Part shown: positions 1 through 7,185 of the stretch, one piece after another
How positions within the stretch are numbered: the first letter of the stretch is position 1
Layout of the letters: the number at the start of each line of letters is the position of its first letter
NCBI GenBank assembly: GCA_017883235.1
Contig: JADGNY010000076.1
Span: 1 to 32,364, forward strand
DNA from: Thermoanaerobaculia bacterium
GTDB taxonomy: Bacteria; Acidobacteriota; Thermoanaerobaculia; Gp7-AA8
DNA length: 32,364 bases
Direction: 5' to 3'
Made by a program: the position numbers and the translations under genes
The notes under the pieces: model-generated
Seen by the model: the letters and a program-made list of their open reading frames with translations, nothing else
What the model was told of the DNA's origin: nothing
Database searches by the model: none

Positions 1-160
1 GTCGGGCGGCGGCTATCGACCATTCCGCCGCCCAACCGGGATACAACTTGGGGGTCCTTCGACCGTCCCTTCGGCTGCGCTCAGGGCAGGCTCTGCGCCG
101 CGCAATCGCTCCGCGATTACGCGGCTCCGGCGGCTCAGGATGACAGGTAGTGTTTGCTCA
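1..160. repeat. Intergenic palindrome-rich stretch downstream of the rhodanese gene
   Basis: No gene is seen here. Two near-complementary 11-base arms at 99-109 and 113-123 (CGCGCAATCGC / GCGATTACGCG, one mismatch, 3-base loop) form a strong hairpin about 40 bases past the stop codon of the minus-strand rhodanese gene. The flanking text rich in GGCTGCGCTCAGG-type words looks like a dispersed intergenic repeat. It may stop transcription of the rhodanese gene, but no T-run follows, so the role is inferred. Confidence 0.4.
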
Positions 161-1102
161 TTACGGCTGCCCCGCGGGACCGCCGGCGTCGACCCTTATC
201 GTCTGCTTGCGCGCTGCTTCGGCGGCGCCTACGGCGCGGCTCCATTCGATATATGAGCCGTCGTAGAGATGGACGTCACGGCCGAGATAGCGGAGGACGA
301 AGTAGGTGACCGAGGCCTGCATCCCGGTGCGGCAGTAGGTGATGATCGTGGCGTTGTCGGCGATGCCGGAGCGGCGATAGAGGTCGCGCAGATCGTCAGC
401 GGTGCGAAAGAGCGCCCCCTGTCCGCCGGCTAAGGTTTCGTTCCAGGGGACGTTCACGGCTGCGGCGATGTGACCGGGATGGGCAACGCCTTCTCCCGAT
501 TCAGCGCCGCAGAATTGCTCAGGGGAGCGCGCATCGATGAGCGCCACTTCCTCCGGCCTTTCCGCCGCGACCTGCGCCAGCACACGCATCGTGGTCAGTC
601 GGGTCACAACCTCGGGACGGAGGCGAACCACAAATGCCCGCGGCTCGAATCGCGCTTTGCTATACCCGGTGGGCAGGTTCTCGAGAGTCCAACGCGCGAA
701 CCCTCCGTCGAGGATGGCGATGTCGTCGCTCCGTCCGGCATAGTCGAGCGTGAAGAACGTGCGCGCCGCCGCGATCGGATCCCTCGCGTAGATGACGATC
801 CTGCCGTGATCGGGAACGCCGGCCTGGCTGAACACCTTCTCGAGCACCGCGGGATCAGGCAACTCGTTCGGCGTGCCGTCGCGCTGGACGAGAAGATCGG
901 CCAGGGCCACGAAGCGCGCGCCGAGGATGTGCGACTTCTCAAATGTGGCACTGTCTCCGACTTCGAGAATGGTCACTTGCCGGTCGTAAAGATGTTCCTG
1001 GAGCCATGAGGTCGAAACGAGCATCTGCGAATGCTGCTGCTCTGCAGCGCCAACCGTCAGCGCCAGCAAAAGAAGGAATGAACAACCGATGACTTTGTAC
1101 AT
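161..1102 (-). CDS. Exported two-domain sulfurtransferase (rhodanese family)
   Basis: The 313-residue product carries an N-terminal signal peptide (hydrophobic core about residues 5-19) and so should act outside the cytoplasm. Two rhodanese domains follow. The first (about 28-145) lacks the active-site cysteine, and the second (about 165-290) has the loop CRTGMQAS with the likely catalytic Cys257. This is the standard layout of thiosulfate or 3-mercaptopyruvate sulfurtransferases, which pass sulfane sulfur to cyanide, thiols or proteins. The substrate cannot be told from sequence. The start has a GGAGG ribosome site about 7 bases upstream. It lies 99 bases downstream of the Fe-S repair gene on the same strand, which suggests a shared sulfur or redox-stress role. 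Confidence 0.88.
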   Translation of the reverse strand: MYKVIGCSFLLLLALTVGAAEQQHSQMLVSTSWLQEHLYDRQVTILEVGDSATFEKSHILGARFVALADLLVQRDGTPNELPDPAVLEKVFSQAGVPDHGRIVIYARDPIAAARTFFTLDYAGRSDDIAILDGGFARWTLENLPTGYSKARFEPRAFVVRLRPEVVTRLTTMRVLAQVAAERPEEVALIDARSPEQFCGAESGEGVAHPGHIAAAVNVPWNETLAGGQGALFRTADDLRDLYRRSGIADNATIITYCRTGMQASVTYFVLRYLGRDVHLYDGSYIEWSRAVGAAEAARKQTIRVDAGGPAGQP

Positions 1103-1113
1103 TGACGAACCTC

Positions 1114-1134
1114 CATGAGGCTCTTCACCTCATG
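1114..1134. promoter_or_regulatory. Inverted repeat overlapping the rhodanese ribosome binding site
   Basis: CATGAGG (1114-1120) and CCTCATG (1128-1134) are perfect 7-base complements separated by 7 bases. On the minus strand the repeat sits in the leader of the rhodanese gene and touches its GGAGG Shine-Dalgarno sequence (about 1110-1114). It could be a protein-binding operator or an RNA hairpin that limits ribosome access. Confidence 0.4.
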
Positions 1135-1201
1135 TTGTGATTTGTAATGCTTCGCCTGCTACCAGCAAAGGAGCAGGGTCACACGGCGCATGTGACAGAC
1201 G

Positions 1202-1903
1202 TCAACTGGCACGCCGGAGCTGATTCTCGAGATCGATGGCCCGGGGATAGAGGATGTTGTTCTCGAGGTGCATGTGATAGTGCACGGTGCGGCTGAATTC
1301 GCTCAGCGCGCAGAAGATCTCGTCCGCGCAGTCGTCGCGGACAAGCAGGCAGAGCTCACGCATGGTCCGGAGCTCCTCGCGAAACGTGGCGTGCTCGACG
1401 AGCTCGCGTAGCACGCGCTGACTGAGCCGCGCGTTCGGCCGGCCGTTGGATCCGCCGTTTTTCACCGCCAGGGAGGAGAAGAGATCGCGATCCTCGTGAA
1501 CCATGTGCAATGTGACCGCGGCCGAAAGAGCGGTAAAGAGCGTGACGATGCGCCGGATGTTGGTCAGCTCGGGATGCTGCCGGGCTGAGTTCTCGAGCAA
1601 TTCGCGAAGGGTGGGGATTACGTTCTCCGCCATGTCGGCATGATCTTCCGCAAGATAGCGCGCCAGCTCATCCAGAGGGCGTTGCGACCACTCGATCGCA
1701 TCTTCAGGGCCTGGAGTCTCCTCAACGAGCGCAATCAGTTCATCCGCGCCGTATCCGGCAGCAACCGCGGCATCGGCGAGCGTTTGCGCCCCTTTGCAGC
1801 TGTAGTCGATCCCGGCGTCATCAAAGACCTTGACGGCCTGCGGAAAGGCGTCGGCGACGTCGCCAACCGAACGTTGCGCGAAAAGGATTGCTTCTTCATC
1901 CAT
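1202..1903 (-). CDS. Iron-sulfur cluster repair di-iron protein (RIC/ScdA/YtfE family)
   Basis: The N-terminal part (about residues 5-65) carries the ScdA_N pattern with a DYSCKG motif in place of the usual D-x-C-C-x-G. The rest is a hemerythrin-like helical bundle with histidine/glutamate ligand motifs such as LAEDHADM, LHMVHED, EHATF and HYHMHLENN. Members of this family hold a non-haem di-iron centre and restore Fe-S clusters damaged by nitric oxide or oxidants in the cytoplasm. The ATG at 1903 was chosen because a GGAGGG site precedes it and the family N-terminus begins there. A longer frame upstream to 1999 lacks similarity and would run into the next gene. The neighbouring Fnr-type regulator fits NO/anaerobic control. 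Confidence 0.88.
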   Translation of the reverse strand: MDEEAILFAQRSVGDVADAFPQAVKVFDDAGIDYSCKGAQTLADAAVAAGYGADELIALVEETPGPEDAIEWSQRPLDELARYLAEDHADMAENVIPTLRELLENSARQHPELTNIRRIVTLFTALSAAVTLHMVHEDRDLFSSLAVKNGGSNGRPNARLSQRVLRELVEHATFREELRTMRELCLLVRDDCADEIFCALSEFSRTVHYHMHLENNILYPRAIDLENQLRRAS

Positions 1904-1988
1904 AACACCCTCCGTTTGAACGATAGCTGTGCGGCCTGGATCCCGCGTGGAGCATGCGCACACTGCTTTGGTGAGCGCCGTCACGCCG

Positions 1989-2708
1989 CTACAGGACAAC
2001 CAACGCCTCCAGCGCCGCGCGGTTTTGCACGTTGAGCGTCGATCCCTTGAGCGTGATCAGCTTCCTGTCCCGGAACTCCTTGAGAAGCCTGGTTACGGTC
2101 TCGCGCGACGTCCCGATCAACTGCGACAGGTCCTCATGGGTCATGAGCATCTGGCACCGGCACGGGTCGCATCCCTTCCCCTGCGTGGTGCACCAGGAGA
2201 GGATCAGGTTTGCCAGCTTGCCGGCAGCGGAATGCGACAGCTCGATCGCTCGAATGTGGTCGGTGCCGGCCTCGCATTCATGCGCCAGTTGTCGGATGAC
2301 GCTCGCGGACGCCTCGTGATGCTCGCCGATGAAACGGAGCAGGTCATCGCGGCGGACGAACTTGATCTGAGAAGGCTCGATCGTCTCCGCCGCGGTCTTG
2401 TAGGGATTGCCGGAGATAGAACTGCTCAACCCGAGGGCTTCTCCTGCTTCGGCGATCTTCGTGATCAGCGTCCTGCCCTCGGCCGAAGAGATGCTCAGCT
2501 TCGCTCTGCCGTGACAGATGAGAAAGATCCCCCGAGGAGGCTGCCCCTCCGAAAAAAGGACAGCGCCGTCCGGATAGACATTGGTGAAGGTGGTGGCGTC
2601 GAACTTCAGACGCACCGACGGCTCGATATTGCAAAAGTAACCCTCGGTACGCCAGGTACAGGTCAGGCAGTCGTCGAAGAGATCAAAACCGTAATGGGAA
2701 CCGCGCAT
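1989..2708 (-). CDS. Crp/Fnr-family regulator with Fnr-like N-terminal cysteines
   Basis: This 239-residue protein has a cyclic-nucleotide-binding-like beta-barrel (about 33-125), a dimer helix and a C-terminal winged helix-turn-helix (MTHEDLSQLIGTSRETVTRL, about 189-208). Cys14, Cys17 and Cys26 form a C-x2-C-x8-C cluster at the N-terminus, as in Fnr proteins that bind an oxygen- or NO-labile 4Fe-4S cluster. A fourth ligand is not obvious (Cys65 and Cys145 are options). An unusual CDPCRC patch at 180-185 lies just before the HTH. The start has a GGAGAG ribosome site. It lies upstream of the RIC and rhodanese genes on the same strand and is the likely controller of that group, possibly also of the divergent ATPase operon. 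Confidence 0.87.
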   Translation of the reverse strand: MRGSHYGFDLFDDCLTCTWRTEGYFCNIEPSVRLKFDATTFTNVYPDGAVLFSEGQPPRGIFLICHGRAKLSISSAEGRTLITKIAEAGEALGLSSSISGNPYKTAAETIEPSQIKFVRRDDLLRFIGEHHEASASVIRQLAHECEAGTDHIRAIELSHSAAGKLANLILSWCTTQGKGCDPCRCQMLMTHEDLSQLIGTSRETVTRLLKEFRDRKLITLKGSTLNVQNRAALEALVVL

Positions 2709-2744
2709 CGACTTCTCTCCGTCTGTTTTGAAGCCGAGAATGCG

Positions 2745-2783
2745 TCACTGACGGCAGTGACCACTGTGTTCTGTGACACGGAT
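2745..2783. promoter_or_regulatory. Cluster of palindromes between the Fnr-like gene and the ATPase operon
   Basis: The 175-base divergent gap holds a perfect palindrome TCACTG-ACGG-CAGTGA at 2745-2760 (6-base arms, 4-base spacer). Overlapping it is CAGTG-AC-CACTG at 2755-2766. A GTGT/ACAC pair follows within about 20 bases. Crp/Fnr dimers bind palindromes with roughly this spacing, so the cluster is a good candidate operator for the adjacent regulator. The half-sites differ from textbook Fnr (TTGAT) and Crp (TGTGA) boxes. Confidence 0.45.
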
Positions 2784-2883
2784 CGATGTGCGCTGACACG
2801 CCGCCGTAACGATCACGCCGGCCTGTGCGCCCCGGCACCGCGCGGCGCGCGCGTGCGCCGCACCGTGAGCGTGGAGGGTTCGG

Positions 2884-3201
2884 ATGCATCCCGATCTCGA
2901 CGCGATCGTGTCCTCGGACGAGGAAGCGCGATCGCGTGTGGCGCTTGCGGAGAATCGCCGCGAGCGGGAACTGTCAGCCGCACGGGCGGCGCGCGATACG
3001 GCGATCGAAGCACGCCGCCGGGAGGCCGATGAGTCTCTCCAGGGAGAGCTGCAAGCCATCCGCGCGGAAGGCGATGCCCGCGTCGCGGAGATCCTGCGGC
3101 AGCAGGAGCAATACCTGGCAACACTGGCCGATGCCGGGGAGCGAACGATCGACGACGCGGTGGCGCTCTATCTGCGGATCGTCTGCGAGGCGGCGCCATG
3201 A
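2884..3201 (+). CDS. V/A-type ATPase peripheral-stalk subunit (G/H-like coiled coil)
   Basis: The product is 105 residues, highly charged, and rich in Ala, Glu and Arg with heptad-like spacing over about residues 14-90. This is the pattern of the G/H stalk subunit that pairs with subunit E to form the peripheral stator. Sequence similarity in this class is weak, so the call rests mainly on its place as first gene of the ATPase operon and on its coiled-coil composition. A GGAGGG site lies 5 bases before the ATG. Its stop overlaps the start of the C-subunit gene by 4 bases. Confidence 0.7.
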   Translation: MHPDLDAIVSSDEEARSRVALAENRRERELSAARAARDTAIEARRREADESLQGELQAIRAEGDARVAEILRQQEQYLATLADAGERTIDDAVALYLRIVCEAAP

Positions 3202-4094
3202 CGTCGCGCGGCACGCTCGCCTACGCGCACGCGCGCATCCGGGCGGCGAAGTCGCGGCTGCTGACACGCGCCGATGCCGGACCGCTCTTCGCCGCCGCCG
3301 ATGCGGCAGGAGTCCAGCGCGCGGTGGCCGCGCTGGAGATCGAATATCCGATGCAGCGCCTCGTTCGCGTCTATCAGACCGCCATCCGCGGTTACAGCAA
3401 CGGCGCTTCGCTCTTCCGCGCGCTGTTGCGGCGTCACGAGATCGAGAACGTGAAGCTCCTCTGGCGCCTCACGGCCAAGCGCGGCCAGCGTGAAGCGCTC
3501 CCGCGCCTCTGGCTCGACCTAGGCGCGCTGGCGACGGTACCGATGGTCGATGCTGCTACGCCGCGTGAGCTGGCGGAGCATCTTGCGAAGACTCCCTACG
3601 CGGCGATCGCGGCAAGGATCGCCCGAGTGCATGGAAACGACATCGCGGCCGCGGAGCTGGCTTTCGACCGATGGGTGTCGGAGCGGCTGCTCGAGGAATC
3701 GCGGCGCCTCCCTCATCGCGAATCGCTGGCGCGGAGGCTGGTGGAGCTCGTCGTGCGCGAACGCGATGCGGAGATCGTCCGCCGAGGGGCGAAGTGGTAC
3801 GGGCTGGCGAGCGCACAGACAAGAGTGTCTGTGCCACAACAGACAGGAGTGTCTGCGCCACAACAGACAGGAGCGTCTGTGCCACAAGAAGCACAGACAC
3901 TCTTGTCTGTGCAAAAGAAGCTGTGCCGCCGTGCCTTCGTCGGCAGCCCGTTTCTCCTGGCGCCCGCGGTCGCCGTCGTCCTGCTCGCCGAGGAAGAAGT
4001 GCGCGCGGTACAGGCTCTCGTCGAGCGGCAGGGTGACGAGCAGCTCGATGCGCCGATGTTGCGGGCGATCGCGGGATCGCAGATCGGAACCTGA
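3198..4094 (+). CDS. V/A-type ATPase subunit C (AC39 family) carrying an in-frame repeat insertion
   Basis: This 298-residue protein matches the AC39/subunit C family, the funnel that joins the central rotor shaft to the membrane ring. Family-like features include the N-terminal YAHARIRAAKSRLL segment, an IENVKLLWRL helix and a C-terminal PFLLAPAVAVVLLAEEEVR helix. Between GAKWYGLAS and KKLCRRAF lies a foreign stretch of about 35 residues (reading AQTRVSV, QQTGVSAPQ, AQTLLSV) encoded by four palindromes at 3813-3912. Because the insert keeps frame, the gene may still work. It starts by overlapping the preceding stop (ATGA) and sits 2 bases before the I-subunit gene. Confidence 0.8.
   Translation: MTSRGTLAYAHARIRAAKSRLLTRADAGPLFAAADAAGVQRAVAALEIEYPMQRLVRVYQTAIRGYSNGASLFRALLRRHEIENVKLLWRLTAKRGQREALPRLWLDLGALATVPMVDAATPRELAEHLAKTPYAAIAARIARVHGNDIAAAELAFDRWVSERLLEESRRLPHRESLARRLVELVVRERDAEIVRRGAKWYGLASAQTRVSVPQQTGVSAPQQTGASVPQEAQTLLSVQKKLCRRAFVGSPFLLAPAVAVVLLAEEEVRAVQALVERQGDEQLDAPMLRAIAGSQIGT
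3813..3912. repeat. Four REP-like palindromes inside the subunit C gene
   Basis: The outer copies are perfect hairpins: GCACAGACA/TGTCTGTGC at 3813-3834 and at 3891-3912, each with a 4-base loop. Two shorter or mismatched copies (CAGACA-GGAG-TGTCTG and CAGACA-GGAG-CGTCTG) lie at 3840-3855 and 3864-3879. The same family recurs at 18014-18037 and 18092-18115, showing that it is a dispersed repeat rather than part of the gene. Confidence 0.88.
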
Positions 4095-4096
4095 CC

Positions 4097-6094
4097 ATGC
4101 TGCGCTCCGTACCGATGGTCCACTTCCGCGTGCAGGTGCCGAATCGTGATGCGGCGCTGGCCACGCGGGCCATCGCCGCCGAGGGGATGCTGCATCTCGT
4201 CGACATCGCCCACGGCCATGCGCCATTCGATGCCTCGCCTCCCGGCGTGCGGGAGCTCTATGCCTCGTTTCGCGACATCGTTCACCGCATTCACGCCACC
4301 GCGGATCGTCTGGGACTTCAACGCGAAGAGACTCACGGAGCGATCAACGATGACGAGGTGGCCGACTTCGCGGCGGAGCGGGAGCGAATCCTTCTCCTTC
4401 TCGAACCGATGGAGAAGCGGGTACAGGAGCTCGTCCGCCGCGGGAGTGAGGCGCGCGAGAGACTGACGACGGCGCGCGACAACGGCGCGGACGCGGACCG
4501 CGTGCGCGGCGCCGGCGTCGACATCGAGCGCCTCCTTTCCTTGCGGTTCGCCTTCGTCCGCCTCGGAGTCGCTCCTGCCGAGGCACTGAGCGCGATCGTC
4601 ACCATGCTCTCGCCGGCATCGCATGCCATCGTTCCGCTGCATGAGGCCGACGGCAGCGTGCTCTTCGCGGCGGCAGTCCCCGCGGCCGAGCGTGCGCGTC
4701 TCGACGAGGCGATGCGGTTGACGAGCACGAAGCCGATGGCGCTTCCGCGAACGGCGGGCGAGCTCGATCCGGCACGGCTGGCGCGCGAGCTGGCCGAAGC
4801 GGAACAGGCGGCCGCGGATGTTCAACGCGGCATCGAGGAGGAGCGAACGGCTTCAGGGGCTTCGCTCGAAGGGATCGCGCGCCGCGCCGAGACGGCCATG
4901 CTCCTGCTGCAGGCGCAGACGTTCTTCGCCGCGGCGGGGCGGTTCATCGTCATCTCGGGCTGGGTGCCGCGCGACAGCGCCGATCGTCTCGCCGAGCGCG
5001 TGCGCGCGGCAACGAAAGGGCATGCGGTCATCGAGGTCGAGCCGGCGGAGGGCATCCCCGGCGTGAGCGAAGGGACGCTGCGCGTTCCGATCCTGCACCG
5101 CAATCCCCTGCTGCTCCGGCCGTTCGAAAAGCTGATCAACATCTACGGCACGCCTTCGTACGCGGAGGTGGAGCCGACGGCGTTTTTCGCCATCGGATTC
5201 CTGCTGATGTTCGGCCTGATGTTCGGCGACGCCGGCCACGGCGCGGTTCTCTTCTCGGCGGGGTGGTTCCTCTTTCGCTATCTGCCGCGTTTTCTCGACT
5301 ACGGAATCCTGCTGATGGAGGCCGGAGTGGCGTCGGCGGCGTTCGGGATCCTCTACGGCAGCGTCTTCGGCATCCGCGGTCTCATCCCGACCTTGTGGCT
5401 CGAGCCGATCGACAATCTGCCGCGGTTCATGCTGATCGCGGTGGCCTTCGGAGCGGCGGTCGTCACCGGCGGACTTGTCCTCAACATCATCAATAGCTGG
5501 CGGAGCGGTGAGTGGAAGGCGGCGCTCTACGGTCCCCGAGGAGTCACCGGGGCGATGCTGTACTGGATCGTCCTGGTCGTTCTGGCGCGCGCCTTCGTGC
5601 CGGCCACGGTGCGCATCCCGGGCGTTGTCGTGGCAGGGGTGGTGCTCGCGGCGATCGCCGTGATCGCCGGAGCGCGTCCGCTGATGCACATGCTCGGGCG
5701 CGACGCGGAGCCAAGACCGCGCCCGGCTGTGCGGACGACGCCATGGTGGCTGCATGCGCTGGAGGCGTCGGTCGAGCTGGTGGACACGCTCTTCTCGTTT
5801 TTCGCGAACACGATCTCGTTCGTGCGCATCGCCGCGTTCGCGGCGGTCCACGCCGGCGTGTTCATCGCCATCTTCGCACTCGCCGACACGATCGCGGCGA
5901 TGCGCTTCGGCGGCGTGCTGTCGATCGTGGTCCACGTCGCCGGGAACGTGCTGGTGATTCTGCTGGAGGGACTGACGGTATCGGTGCAGGTCCTCCGGCT
6001 CGAGTACTACGAATTCTTCGGGAAGTTCTTCCGCGGCGGCGGCGAGCCCTACGCTCCGCTCACGCTGCGGTCAGGGAGTGAACGTCATGCGTAA
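4097..6094 (+). CDS. V/A-type ATPase subunit I (membrane stator, subunit a homologue)
   Basis: The 665-residue product has the two-part layout of subunit I: a hydrophilic N-terminal half with long coiled coils (about 1-320) that meets the peripheral stalks, and a C-terminal membrane half with several helices (including FFAIGFLLMFGLMFGDAGHG, about 366-385). In the family a conserved buried arginine in the membrane half helps move ions past the ring. The segments LFSFFANTISFVRIAAFA and LEGLTVSVQVLRLEYYEFFGKF are the family's typical C-terminal helices. Length is normal. It overlaps the K-subunit start by 8 bases. Confidence 0.92.
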   Translation: MLRSVPMVHFRVQVPNRDAALATRAIAAEGMLHLVDIAHGHAPFDASPPGVRELYASFRDIVHRIHATADRLGLQREETHGAINDDEVADFAAERERILLLLEPMEKRVQELVRRGSEARERLTTARDNGADADRVRGAGVDIERLLSLRFAFVRLGVAPAEALSAIVTMLSPASHAIVPLHEADGSVLFAAAVPAAERARLDEAMRLTSTKPMALPRTAGELDPARLARELAEAEQAAADVQRGIEEERTASGASLEGIARRAETAMLLLQAQTFFAAAGRFIVISGWVPRDSADRLAERVRAATKGHAVIEVEPAEGIPGVSEGTLRVPILHRNPLLLRPFEKLINIYGTPSYAEVEPTAFFAIGFLLMFGLMFGDAGHGAVLFSAGWFLFRYLPRFLDYGILLMEAGVASAAFGILYGSVFGIRGLIPTLWLEPIDNLPRFMLIAVAFGAAVVTGGLVLNIINSWRSGEWKAALYGPRGVTGAMLYWIVLVVLARAFVPATVRIPGVVVAGVVLAAIAVIAGARPLMHMLGRDAEPRPRPAVRTTPWWLHALEASVELVDTLFSFFANTISFVRIAAFAAVHAGVFIAIFALADTIAAMRFGGVLSIVVHVAGNVLVILLEGLTVSVQVLRLEYYEFFGKFFRGGGEPYAPLTLRSGSERHA

Positions 6095-6425
6095 ACGACT
6101 CTTCTGGATTCTGGCGGCGGCAGCGCCGGTCATCGTCACCGTCATCGTGCTGCCGCTCCTCGCCGCGGCTGCCCCCCCGCGCGCGGCGGCGCTTCCCGTG
6201 CCGCCGGATGTGATGCGGTGGGGATTCATGGCCGCGGCGATCGTGGCCGGACTGGCCGCCTGCGGTGCGGCCTATGCCGTGGCCATCGTCGGAGCGGCGG
6301 CGATGGGGGCGGTGGCGGAGAAGCCGGAGACGGCAGGCCGCGCGCTGATCTTCGTCGGCCTGGCCGAGGGGATCGCCATCTACGGGCTGATCATCGCCAT
6401 CATGATCCTCGGGCGGCTCGGATGA
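6087..6425 (+). CDS. V/A-type ATPase subunit K (membrane ring proteolipid)
   Basis: The 112-residue protein has a hydrophobic N-terminal segment (about 5-30) that resembles the cleaved leader seen on some bacterial V-type proteolipids. A helical hairpin (about 43-78 and 84-109) follows. Glu94 in GLAEGIAIYG is in the position of the ion-binding carboxylate. One hairpin per protomer fits an A-type or bacterial ring rather than the doubled eukaryotic form. Whether H+ or Na+ is used cannot be settled by eye. The ATG at 6087, with GGGAG about 8 bases upstream, is preferred over a GTG at 6078. Confidence 0.9.
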   Translation: MRKRLFWILAAAAPVIVTVIVLPLLAAAAPPRAAALPVPPDVMRWGFMAAAIVAGLAACGAAYAVAIVGAAAMGAVAEKPETAGRALIFVGLAEGIAIYGLIIAIMILGRLG

Positions 6426-6628
6426 GACCGTTCGTGATCGGAACGAGCGACGACGTCACCGGCTTCGGGCTGGCCGGCGTCGATGGCACGATCTGCGCGA
6501 CACCGGACGAGGCCCGCCAGGCGATGGAGCGGGCTGGCGAGGATGCGCTGGTCATCCTCTCAGCGGTGTTTGCGCGCAGCGTGCCGCACGACGACACCCT
6601 GACGATCGTGCTGCCTTCGAGGCCGTGA
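6422..6628 (+). CDS. V/A-type ATPase subunit F (short form)
   Basis: The 68-residue product begins with the F-subunit pattern (FVIGTSDDVTGFGLAGV), continues with a LVILSAVFA strand and ends near IVLPSRP. This covers the Rossmann-like core that sits on the central shaft. F subunits are usually about 100 residues with a mobile C-terminal helix implicated in regulation. Here that helix is absent or minimal. It overlaps both neighbours (ATGA at the start, TGATG at the end), so it is translated with the operon. Confidence 0.8.
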   Translation: MRPFVIGTSDDVTGFGLAGVDGTICATPDEARQAMERAGEDALVILSAVFARSVPHDDTLTIVLPSRP

Positions 6629-7185
6629 TGCGGACGCTCGGAAGCCCGGCATCCGTCGTCGCCGCGATTCGCGAAGAAGCGGACGCGGAAGTCGAACGGA
6701 CCGAGCAGACGACGGCGGACGAGCTGGCGTCGATCCGCGACGCCGCTGCATCCGCGAGCGTTGCCATCGCCGATCGCGAAGCGCGGCTGACGGCGGCGCG
6801 GCGGGCAAACGAGGAGCGCATCGCCAGGCAGGAGTGGGACGGACATCGCGCCACGATCGAGCAGCGTGAGACGTGGATTCAGCGCGTGGTGGCAAAGGCG
6901 CACCAGACGTGGACGCGCGGAGAGCCGGCGAAACGGCGGGAGCAACTCAATGCGCTGGTCCGCGATGCCCGGTCGCGATTGCCCGCGGGAGCATCCGTGC
7001 TGTCCGTCAGCGCGGGCGACCGGGAACTGGTCGATGCCGGCGACGCACGCGTCATCACGGCGACGATCGCGGGCGGATGCATCGTCACGATCGGCGACAC
7101 GTCGTTCGATAACAGCTTCGAGGCGCGGTCGCGCCGGCTGGAGCCGGAGTGGCGCAACGCGCTGAGCGGGATGTACAAGCCATGA
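6628..7185 (+). CDS. V/A-type ATPase subunit E (peripheral stalk)
   Basis: The product is 185 residues. A long charged helix (about 8-75) would pair with the G/H-like subunit. A globular C-terminal domain with the family ending FDNSFEARSRRLEPEWRN would cap the A/B head. Length and layout match subunit E. The ATG at 6628 overlaps the F-subunit stop. The in-frame GTG one codon earlier is less likely. The stop overlaps the A-subunit start. Confidence 0.87.
   Translation: MRTLGSPASVVAAIREEADAEVERTEQTTADELASIRDAAASASVAIADREARLTAARRANEERIARQEWDGHRATIEQRETWIQRVVAKAHQTWTRGEPAKRREQLNALVRDARSRLPAGASVLSVSAGDRELVDAGDARVITATIAGGCIVTIGDTSFDNSFEARSRRLEPEWRNALSGMYKP

Noticed and set aside
1904-1999. Upstream extension of the Fe-S repair protein
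   Set aside because: The added 32 residues are not family-like and would run into the Fnr-like gene. The ATG at 1903 has a GGAGGG site.
3813-3912. Native low-complexity linker of subunit C
   Set aside because: The same palindrome occurs at 18014-18115 in unrelated sequence, so it is a dispersed repeat.
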